A stretch of DNA of 57,509 nucleotides from CAZSDW01 sp964605705 (GTDB taxonomy: Bacteria > Fidelibacterota > UBA2242), in contig CAZSDW010000021.1 in the NCBI GenBank assembly GCA_964605705.1, forward strand, positions 1-57,509, written 5' to 3'. Below the pieces are notes generated by a model. That model was not told the DNA's origin. It worked only from the letters and a program-made list of their open reading frames with translations, and searched no databases. Shown here one piece after another: positions 1 through 6,036 of the stretch (position 1 is its first letter; each line of letters begins with the position of its first letter). The translations under genes were made by a program, and so were the position numbers.

Positions 1-185
1 CCTCCAGAAAGACTTATCGCATCATTAACATTACTATCTTGAAGATCACTTAAAAACTTAAAAAACGAAATAATATTAGTTTTTCCTGATCCATTTGGAC
101 CAACAAGGATATTTATACCAAGATTTAGGAGTAACTCAAACTTTTTCAAAGATCTAAAACCATCAACATACAAGCAATTTATCAT
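1..185 (-). CDS. AAA-type ATPase, N-terminal fragment (cut by window edge)
   Basis: The minus strand from ATG at 185 reads MINCLYVDGFRSLKKF and then, near residues 29-36, a Walker A motif GPNGSGKT followed by N; the frame stays open to base 1, so only about 61 residues are seen. An N-terminal beta strand plus 'FRSLKKFE' followed by GPNGSGKTN is typical of SMC/RecF/OLD-like ATPases that act in DNA repair or phage defence; which one cannot be decided from the fragment. A strong ribosome binding site (GGAGG) lies 8 bases upstream. The gene starts only about 50 bases after the attC-like site, as expected for the first gene of the next integron cassette. Base composition is AT-rich like the rest of 1-3616. 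Confidence 0.75.
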   Translation of the reverse strand, partial: MINCLYVDGFRSLKKFELLLNLGINILVGPNGSGKTNIISFFKFLSDLQDSNVNDAISLSG

Positions 186-230
186 TTAACAATCCTCCAT
201 TTAAAAATGGTTTTCTAATTATTTTATAAA

Positions 231-363
231 GACTAACGAACAAAGATGAGATACGCGGTGATTCGGAGCAATTCGCTTTTGACTTTCAATATCCTTTTGA
301 GGAGTCTGAAATCTTAAATTCATCGAACAGCCCACCGCGTTATCTCCATCTGATGGTTAGAGC
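231..363 (-). other. attC: attC-like integron recombination site
   Basis: On the minus strand this reads GCTCTAAC (363-356), an L box ending ATAACGCGGTG (to 333), a 72-base spacer (332-261), the matching L box CACCGCGTATCTCATC (260-245), seven unpaired bases and GTTAGTC (237-231). The arms pair as 233-237 with 356-360, 245-253 with 341-350 and 254-260 with 333-339. Two unpaired bases (340 and 347) both lie on the same arm, as in described attC hairpins. Total length of 133 bases fits the family. Predicted crossover is between G237 and T236 on the minus strand. The site separates the lipoprotein gene from the ATPase gene; the rest of 186-678 holds no gene, only a hairpin at 601-672. Confidence 0.7.
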
Positions 364-600
364 TATTTCGATTGTTGTTCAATTTATAAATCAGAAATAT
401 TTCAAATTATAAATAATCCTATTATGTAAATCTATTTCCATATTGAAAATGAAATATCCTCTCTTTGGAATCACAAAAATTATTCCTAATCAAAACCCCT
501 TTCATATAATTAATCTTAACTAAAGAATGGGGATCCTGTAAATCTTCGTTTCAATATATTCTCAAAGTATGTCAAATATTTTTCCCTTCGATTTCTTTGG

Positions 601-672
601 AATTCACCTGGCAAGCATAAGTAAAATATTACTTAATGAGTTAAAAATATTACCTAACCTGCCAGGTGAATT
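601..672. repeat. Long inverted repeat downstream of the cassette gene
   Basis: The 13-base arms 601-613 (AATTCACCTGGCA) and 660-672 are exact reverse complements and enclose 46 bases that contain a second small palindrome (TAAGTA 618-623 with TACTTA 630-635). It begins 6 bases past the lipoprotein stop codon (minus strand, 679). It could act as a terminator or RNA-stabilising hairpin, although no clear T-run follows. It could also be a small insertion-like element. Confidence 0.6.
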
Positions 673-678
673 AATAAT

Positions 679-1965
679 TCATTTTGCATAATCAATTAGT
701 GTGTTGCCAAGGCTTCGTGATAATCTTTTTGCCGCATCAGTAACAAGAATGTCTTCGACCGGTGCGAATTCTTCTTGTTTACTAGCTAATTTTCTTTCAT
801 TATAATCTAAAGCACGTTCATCACCAGAAAATTTAGCCCATTCAAATTGAAACGACTCTTCTCCAGATATTGATTCAGTTTTCTTTAATTTCGCGGATGC
901 TACATCAATAATTTTATATGATCCAGTAATTTTTGCACCGGATGTTTTGGTATAAGTTGTTACATTTGCATAAACATCACCATAAACATCGCGGGTACGG
1001 GTTTTACCATTTTTATCAGTATATTTTTCTTTTCCTGTCACTACTCTTTGTTTAGCCTGATGTGTCTTATTTATTGTTCTTTCTGGAGTGTAAATAACCT
1101 GATTAATTTGACCCGTTAATATTTCATGGACTCCTAGAATCTTACCAACTTCGGCAACACTACTTTCATCGACAAATACTGATGAACCGAACTTCTGCTC
1201 ATGTATGACTCGTTCGATTTGGTCCCTGGTGATAATTTCTAGAAATTCAGTCGCTGCCGCATCATTTAAAACCTTACTTACAATATCATCAACTATAAGT
1301 CCAGATAAATTACCATATTTACCTTCCTTGCCACTTTTATCCTCAAAAGGAATTATTGCTATTCGTTTCAAACCTGCCTTTTTTGATTTTTCATAAAGCA
1401 TTATCGCATCTTTATACTCAGGGACATATGAGCATGATATTTTAAATTCTTTAGCGGCTTTTTTCTGAGTATCAAGATCTTTTGTTTTTGCAAGTAAAAG
1501 CCCCTCTTGGTAATGTGATTCAGCTGCGTTATTTTTTGCATCAGCTAATTCGACGGAGTAATCAATAATTTCGAATTTGAGCTCTTCATTAGTCTTTTTA
1601 TTACGAATTGTCGGAAGTTCACCTACTGCATTGTTAATTTTTATTAAATTTTCATATTCTTGTACTATGTTATCCCATTTGAATTTTTCCGTTGAACCCT
1701 TAAGTGTAGAAATCTGGGCAGTATGTTTCTTTACTGCTGCTTTAAAAGCATCTTGAACAAGGATTTGTGATTTTTCGTAATCCCTATTAAGTTTTAAAGA
1801 AGAAACAGATTCAAAAACTGCTTTATCATAACTACCAATGGCATAACATTGACGGGCTGTTTTCTCAAGTTTACCATACTGGGTCATACTAGCACAACTA
1901 AAAATAAATATGCAAAAAAGAAAAATTGAAGTAAATATAACAATGTTCTTAGTAAATGTTTTCAT
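679..1965 (-). CDS. CsgG/curli-assembly-like lipoprotein, integron cassette gene
   Basis: The 428-residue protein starts with a lysine-containing n-region, a hydrophobic stretch and a lipobox IFSC with the lipidated cysteine at residue 24, so it should be an exported lipoprotein. Residues about 30-190 look helical and TPR-like. From about residue 197 the pattern 'LKRIAIIPFEDKSG', then 'VDDIVSKVL', 'EIITRDQIERVIHEQ' and 'VGKILGVHEILTGQIN', matches the CsgG family, whose best-known member forms the curli secretion pore; many relatives have unknown roles. The start has RBS AAAGGAG 7 bases upstream. It is the main gene of an apparent integron cassette (237-2137), preceded by a 39-codon ORF that ends 20 bases before it. 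The AT-rich codon use differs from the gltB region. The family call is fairly sure; the function is not. Confidence 0.75.
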   Translation of the reverse strand: MKTFTKNIVIFTSIFLFCIFIFSCASMTQYGKLEKTARQCYAIGSYDKAVFESVSSLKLNRDYEKSQILVQDAFKAAVKKHTAQISTLKGSTEKFKWDNIVQEYENLIKINNAVGELPTIRNKKTNEELKFEIIDYSVELADAKNNAAESHYQEGLLLAKTKDLDTQKKAAKEFKISCSYVPEYKDAIMLYEKSKKAGLKRIAIIPFEDKSGKEGKYGNLSGLIVDDIVSKVLNDAAATEFLEIITRDQIERVIHEQKFGSSVFVDESSVAEVGKILGVHEILTGQINQVIYTPERTINKTHQAKQRVVTGKEKYTDKNGKTRTRDVYGDVYANVTTYTKTSGAKITGSYKIIDVASAKLKKTESISGEESFQFEWAKFSGDERALDYNERKLASKQEEFAPVEDILVTDAAKRLSRSLGNTLIDYAK

Positions 1966-1984
1966 AATCGTTCTCCTTTACGAT

Positions 1985-2104
1985 TTAATATTTCTTTAGC
2001 TTTACCATAAGACGTTGGAATTGCGGAAAGGTATTTCTTTTTAAATATTTAATTGAGATGGAAAAATACCAGTCCGCTTTAATTGGTAATTTTAAAATAT
2101 TCAT
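1985..2104 (-). CDS. Small ORF, 39 codons, leader of the cassette
   Basis: ATG at 2104 follows GGAGG by 7 bases, and the frame runs to TAA at 1987-1985. The product begins MNILKLPIKADWYFSISI and is basic (several K/R), with no recognised domain. It lies directly between the cassette core site and the lipoprotein, whose RBS begins just after its stop. A translated leader that feeds ribosomes to the next gene is one reading; a chance ORF is possible at this length. The RBS is the main support. Confidence 0.4.
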   Translation of the reverse strand: MNILKLPIKADWYFSISIKYLKRNTFPQFQRLMVKLKKY

Positions 2105-2130
2105 AAATACCCTCCAATATTATTTATTAT

Positions 2131-2149
2131 GCTCTAACATATGTTTAAC
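2131..2149 (-). other. attI: Putative attI simple site / cassette 5' boundary
   Basis: The minus strand reads GTTAAAC (2149-2143), ATAT, then GTTAGAGC (2138-2131). The spacing and layout resemble the simple site of attI1 (a TAAAAC box, three bases, then GTTAGGC). GTTAGAGC is the exact reverse complement of the R'' box GCTCTAAC (363-356 on the minus strand) of the attC-like site. That is what the two ends of a single cassette should show. Predicted crossover is between G2138 and T2137. Confidence 0.6.
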
Positions 2150-2173
2150 CTTCACCATTTTCTCGTAAAAAGG

Positions 2174-2262
2174 TTTCTCTATATAGAAAAATATTTCTCC
2201 ATACAGAAAATAAATCGACGGATTTCTCTATATAGAAAAAAATAAATTTCTCTATATAGAAA
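2174..2262. repeat. Four copies of a 16-bp palindromic motif
   Basis: TTTCTCTATATAGAAA occurs at 2174-2189, 2223-2238 and 2247-2262; a variant TTTCTCCATACAGAAA occurs at 2194-2209. Start-to-start spacing is 20, 29 and 24 bases. The motif is near-palindromic (TTTC..TATA..GAAA). The array sits between the integrase-linked gene (stop at 2291) and the cassette core site, so on the minus strand it lies just upstream of the first cassette. It may be an operator or promoter array, or accessory integrase binding sites. The rest of 2105-2290 holds no gene. Confidence 0.85.
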
Positions 2263-2290
2263 CTTATAGCCCCAAAATAATCACCTGAGT

Positions 2291-2653
2291 TCATGGTACC
2301 CTATTATAACTATTTATTATCCGATTTTCAAGACCCAAAATCCTTACTTCCCGGTAAGCCAGTTCCCAATATCCCTTTTCTTTGTTCCAGCGTCCGCCAC
2401 AGGATTTGATCAGCTGCCCGATCTGCACCTCGCCATAATCTACCTGCAAATGCATAATCTTGTTAGATGGTATAAACTGCCGCTTTGTTGACCATGGCTT
2501 CTGCTCCTCTAAGAGTTCCACCGTTTTTTGTTTAATGCCTTTTTCTGGATCGTAAATATAGCGTACACATACCAGGCGGTCACCATATTTTTCGGTTAAT
2601 TTCTTGATGCCCGGTTGTCCCGCCTGGATTTTACGGCAAATTTTCATACTCAT
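2291..2653 (-). CDS. Integrase-associated small conserved protein
   Basis: A 120-residue soluble protein. Its pattern (GQPGIKKLTEKYGDRLVCVRYIYD near the N-terminus; KTVELLEEQKPW in the middle; IKSCGGRWNKEKGYWELAY then LGLENRI near the C-terminus) is one I recall from small hypothetical proteins encoded beside tyrosine recombinases; no function is known to me. The ATG (2653-2651) directly follows the integrase TAG (2656-2654), so the two are very probably co-transcribed and translationally coupled. A second in-frame ATG lies two codons downstream. The C-terminal GGRW..WEL pattern suggests a small beta fold that might bind nucleic acid, but this is a guess. Confidence 0.7.
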   Translation of the reverse strand: MSMKICRKIQAGQPGIKKLTEKYGDRLVCVRYIYDPEKGIKQKTVELLEEQKPWSTKRQFIPSNKIMHLQVDYGEVQIGQLIKSCGGRWNKEKGYWELAYREVRILGLENRIINSYNRVP

Positions 2654-3616
2654 CTACAAATTGTCCGCCGGACTTTTCACACCGAATTTACCCTTTTTCA
2701 GCACGTGTGTATAAACCATTGTGGTTTCCACCGAGCGATGTCCCAGCAACTCCTGCACCGTCCGAATATCGGTTCCGTCTTCCAGCAGATGCGTGGCAAA
2801 ACTGTGTCGAAAGGTATGACAACCGCCATTTTTATGGATTCCAGCCTTGCTGATAGCGGTTTTTACTACCCGCTGCAAAATAGCATCGTGAATATGATGC
2901 CGTTGCCGTTTACCGGAACGCGGGTCGGTAGAGATTGCCGCAGCCGGGAAAAGGTAGCGCCAGCCGATTTCCGTGCCGGCGTTCGGATATTTTTGCGCAA
3001 GTGCAAAGGGCAGATAGACGGAATCAATCCCATTCCGAATATCTGCGTTATGTATTTTAATGGCATCCGCTATGTGCAATTTTAATGGCTTGATAATGGA
3101 TTGGGGCAGTACGCTGGTTCGGTCTTTGTCGCCCTTGCCATTTCGGATGGTCAATTGTTCGTAATCAAAATCAATATCTTTAATTCGTAATTGCAGACAC
3201 TCGTTCAGGCGCAAACCGGAGCCATAAAGCAGGGTGACCATTATTTTGTAAATGCCGGATAATTGTGCCAGAATTGCCCGGACTTCCGGCTTGCTGAAAA
3301 CCACAGGCAAACGCTTAGGTCGCTTTGCCCAGGCAATTTGTCCTAACTCACCAAGATCGATTCCCAGCACCTGTTTATACAGAAATATAATCGAGCAAAG
3401 CGCCTGATTCTGAGTGGATGCCGCCACATTTTTAGTGACTGCCAGATAGTTTAAATATTGGCGAATATCCTTTTCATCCAGATTCTCCGCAGCCTTGTTG
3501 TTATGAAATTCGAAAAAATTCTCGATCCATCGAACATAATTCTGCTCGGTGTGGTAGCTGTAATGCTTGACCCGGATTGCCTGTTTTACTTCAGTGATTA
3601 TTTCTGATGTGTTCAT
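2654..3616 (-). CDS. intI: Integron integrase (IntI family tyrosine recombinase)
   Basis: Recombines attI and attC sites to insert or excise gene cassettes. The 320-residue length fits the family. Catalytic residues of tyrosine recombinases are visible: R136 (in GSGLRL), the lysine in GKGDKDR (about 161-166), H267 and R270 (CHTFRHSFATH), H293 (LGH) and nucleophile Y302 (MVYTHV). The extra segment that separates IntI from XerC/D is present at about residues 188-223 (IHNADIRNG... ALAQKYPNAGTE... YLFP). RBS GGAG precedes ATG at 3616. It points the same way as the cassettes and lies on their promoter side, unlike class 1 integrons, where intI diverges from the array. The region upstream of it is broken by the scaffold gap, so its promoter is not seen. 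Confidence 0.93.
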   Translation of the reverse strand: MNTSEIITEVKQAIRVKHYSYHTEQNYVRWIENFFEFHNNKAAENLDEKDIRQYLNYLAVTKNVAASTQNQALCSIIFLYKQVLGIDLGELGQIAWAKRPKRLPVVFSKPEVRAILAQLSGIYKIMVTLLYGSGLRLNECLQLRIKDIDFDYEQLTIRNGKGDKDRTSVLPQSIIKPLKLHIADAIKIHNADIRNGIDSVYLPFALAQKYPNAGTEIGWRYLFPAAAISTDPRSGKRQRHHIHDAILQRVVKTAISKAGIHKNGGCHTFRHSFATHLLEDGTDIRTVQELLGHRSVETTMVYTHVLKKGKFGVKSPADNL

Positions 3617-3661
3617 TTTATCTCCATTTCGAACGAATGCCTGTACATCGGGACAGATAAG

Positions 3662-4109
3662 CCGTCATTCGAGGTGAATGATGTGTTTCGGATTGTGATA
3701 ANNNNNNNNNNNNNNNNNNNNNNNNNNNNNNNNNNNNNNNNNNNNNNNNNNNNNNNNNNNNNNNNNNNNNNNNNNNNNNNNNNNNNNNNNNNNNNNNNNN
3801 NTGAGGAATCGCGTTGAATCATTGTGATTATATCTGACGCGATCTCTCTGCCGGCAATCGAGATGACCCAAAAAGGATGTCATCCAGAACGAATGGAATG
3901 AAGGGAAATCGCTTACAACCGGTGCATTTTTCTGATGCGACCTCTATTCTGGCTTTGCCGTCATTCGAGGTGAATGATGTGTTTCGGGTTGTGACGATGT
4001 AAAATTCATTTGTCATTCCGAAGAAGGAACGACTGAGGAATCGCGTTGAATCATTGTGATTATATCTGACGCGATCTCTCTGCCGGCATATGCCGGCAAT
4101 CGAGATGAC
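3662..4109 (+). repeat. Duplicated repeat unit flanking the scaffold gap
   Basis: Two repeat families appear twice each. Family A (37 bases, one mismatch) lies at 3662-3698 and 3958-3994, containing TCATTCGAGGTGAATGATG. Family B lies at 3802-3868 and 4034-4109, starting TGAGGAATCGCG and ending ATCGAGATGAC; the second copy carries a 10-base duplication forming the palindrome TGCCGGCATATGCCGGCA. Each B unit is itself hairpin-like (GAATCGCGT against ACGCGAT). Related TGTCATTCCGAA and TCATTTCGAACGAA ends occur at 4011, 4124 and 4533. This is the style of dispersed palindromic repeat seen in many Bacteroidota-like genomes. No gene is seen here; frames through it are made of repeat sequence. Confidence 0.8.
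3702..3801. other. Scaffold gap, exactly 100 N
   Basis: The run of undetermined bases is exactly 100 long, the usual placeholder for a gap of unknown size. It falls inside the repeat cluster, which explains why assembly failed. Anything upstream of intI may be missing here. Confidence 0.98.
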
Positions 4110-4570
4110 GTTTCTGTGGGTTATGTCATTTCGAACGAACAAAGTGAGGAGAAATCGGTGATGACCGGAGCGAATTAATCTAATCCAATCTCCATGTCCT
4201 GTGTATCCTCCATAGGAGTCCGTTGTGACCGACGGGTCGGGAGAAGCAGAATCACCCTGATAAATCAAGGACTCGAGATGACTGCCAGAGGTCTCATTTT
4301 TCATTTAAATCCACCTTTTCTCATGGCACAGCCTCCTCAGTCCCATTCTAAAATAGAAAGGGACAGCGGTATATTTAGCATTACCCCCACTTGTTAGACT
4401 TTCCGCTTATTGGATATTATAAAATCTAATTGAACTGTGCAACTATTTTTTACCAATTTATTGAGAATATCTTTATTGTATAGGAATGAAATTAATTGCT
4501 AGCACAATCCAATCATTTTGATTAGATGGATAGTCATTTCGAACGAATGCAATGAGGAGCAATAATCGTA
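4110..4570. other. Non-coding, repeat-derived spacer
   Basis: No credible gene. Two more copies of the repeat end TCATTTCGAACGAA with following GAGGAG are at 4124-4153 and 4533-4560, and TCGAGATGACTG at 4272 looks like the opposite end of another unit. The remainder (about 4370-4530) is plain AT-rich sequence downstream of gltD. Confidence 0.6.
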
Positions 4571-6013
4571 TTATTTTTCTTCAGTCAGGAATCGATGCAC
4601 GCTGTCAGCCAGGAGCCGACCCTGCCGGATCGCGGTAACGACCAGCGAAGCCCCCCGAACACAGTCACCGGCAGCAAAGACACCGGTATTGGAAGTCATA
4701 AAATTTTGATCAATGGCGATATTGCCGCTTTTATCCAGTTTTAATTCCAGGTCATTTACCAGGGCACCATGCTCGACATGAACGAATCCCGCGGCGAGCA
4801 GTACCAGGTCAGCCGGTATTTCGAATTCGGAATGCCGGATTTCCTGAAATGTTGGGTGATTACTCTGGCTGTTAGTTGACCAGTCCAGTTTTACACACCG
4901 CAGGATTTTTACTGCAATAGCACTGCCCGTACTGCTGCTGAATCCTTTGGTCAGAATGCTCCAGAGCCGGGTGCAGCCTTCTTCATGGGATGTCGAAGTT
5001 CGCATGATATTAGGCCAGGTAGGCCAGGGATTTTCAGCAGCTCTTTCCCGGGGTGGTTTTGGCAACAACTCAATCTGGGTGATCTTCTTTGCCCCTTGGC
5101 GTCGGGCAGTTCCGACACAATCCGCCCCGGTATCACCGCCGCCGATCACAACGACCTGTTTGTCTCGGGCATCGATCTCCTGGTTAGGGGAAACCTGATC
5201 GCCGGCATTTCGTCGGTTCTGCCGGGTCAGAAAATCCATGGCATAGTGAATGCCCTCCAGACCGCGTCCCGGTACATTAATATCCCGGGGAACAGTCGAA
5301 CCGGTAGTCAGCAGGATGACATCGAAACTTCGTTTCATATAGCGGGTCGAGATATCGACTCCGGCATCGACGGAAGTTTCGAAGCTGACGCCTTCCCGGA
5401 TCATTTGTTCCAGGCGCCGGTCAATAATTGATTTATCCAGTTTATAATCGGGAATGCCATACCGCAGCAATCCTCCGATTCGATCGGATTTTTCGAAAAC
5501 CACCACTTCATGCCCAGCCCGCGCCAGTTGCTGAGCGGCTGCCAGCCCGGCAGGACCGGACCCAATAACTGCGACTTTTTTACCGGTTTTATGGACGGCT
5601 ATTTCCGGCTGAATCCAGCCGTTTTTCCAGCCCTTTTCCACGATCTGTAATTCGATATGTTTGATGGTAACCGGATCCTGGTTAATAGAGAGGGTGCATG
5701 CCGGTTCACAGGGCGCCGGGCAGATTCGTCCGGTAATTTCCGGAAAATTATTGGTGGCATGGAGCAGCTCAAGGGCACGTTGCCATTGCCCGCGATAGAT
5801 CATATCATTCCAGTCGGGAATTCGGTTTTCGACCGGGCAGCCAAAGGTATGACAGCTGGGCACGCCGCAATCCATACAGCGGGCAGCCTGCTTCCGCAAC
5901 TCAGCCGCGGTCAGGGGAATTTCAAACTCATTATAATTTTTGATCCGTTCTCTGACAGTGTATTTTTGCGGGTCTTTGCGTTTATATTCAATAAAGCCGG
6001 TTGCTTTTCCCAT
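4571..6013 (-). CDS. gltD: Glutamate synthase small subunit
   Basis: Supplies electrons from NAD(P)H through FAD and Fe-S clusters to the large subunit, completing 2-oxoglutarate + glutamine to 2 glutamate. The 480 residues fit the family. The N-terminal cysteine-rich ferredoxin-like region shows CMDCGVPSCHTFGC (about 47-60) and ICPAPCEPAC (about 98-107). The first FAD-binding glycine motif GSGPAGLAAA is near residue 151 and the second nucleotide-binding motif GGGDTGADC near 296. The C-terminal AAGDCVRGASLVVTAIRQGR segment is also family-typical. It lies 23 bases after gltB, with GGAG in the spacer, so the two form an operon. The stretch 'GFVHVEHGALV' replaces the more usual GF.GPE form, a small variation outside the motifs. 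Confidence 0.95.
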   Translation of the reverse strand: MGKATGFIEYKRKDPQKYTVRERIKNYNEFEIPLTAAELRKQAARCMDCGVPSCHTFGCPVENRIPDWNDMIYRGQWQRALELLHATNNFPEITGRICPAPCEPACTLSINQDPVTIKHIELQIVEKGWKNGWIQPEIAVHKTGKKVAVIGSGPAGLAAAQQLARAGHEVVVFEKSDRIGGLLRYGIPDYKLDKSIIDRRLEQMIREGVSFETSVDAGVDISTRYMKRSFDVILLTTGSTVPRDINVPGRGLEGIHYAMDFLTRQNRRNAGDQVSPNQEIDARDKQVVVIGGGDTGADCVGTARRQGAKKITQIELLPKPPRERAAENPWPTWPNIMRTSTSHEEGCTRLWSILTKGFSSSTGSAIAVKILRCVKLDWSTNSQSNHPTFQEIRHSEFEIPADLVLLAAGFVHVEHGALVNDLELKLDKSGNIAIDQNFMTSNTGVFAAGDCVRGASLVVTAIRQGRLLADSVHRFLTEEK

Positions 6014-6036
6014 TTATATGAAATCTCCGTCCAAAT

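Noticed and set aside
2174..2262. CRISPR array
   Set aside because: Units are only 16 bases, palindromic, irregularly spaced by 4-13 bases, and there are no cas genes.
3613..3883. Open frames crossing the 100-N gap
   Set aside because: They are created by undetermined bases and have no real sequence in the middle.
3828..4397. Two open frames (minus 3828-4304, plus 4194-4397) in the spacer
   Set aside because: Their predicted peptides contain repeated segments because they are translated dispersed repeats; no RBS and no domain.
4391..4398. GTTAGAC match to the integron core site upstream of intI
   Set aside because: A single seven-base degenerate match occurs by chance about once per kilobase; there is no paired box, and the array lies on the other side of intI.
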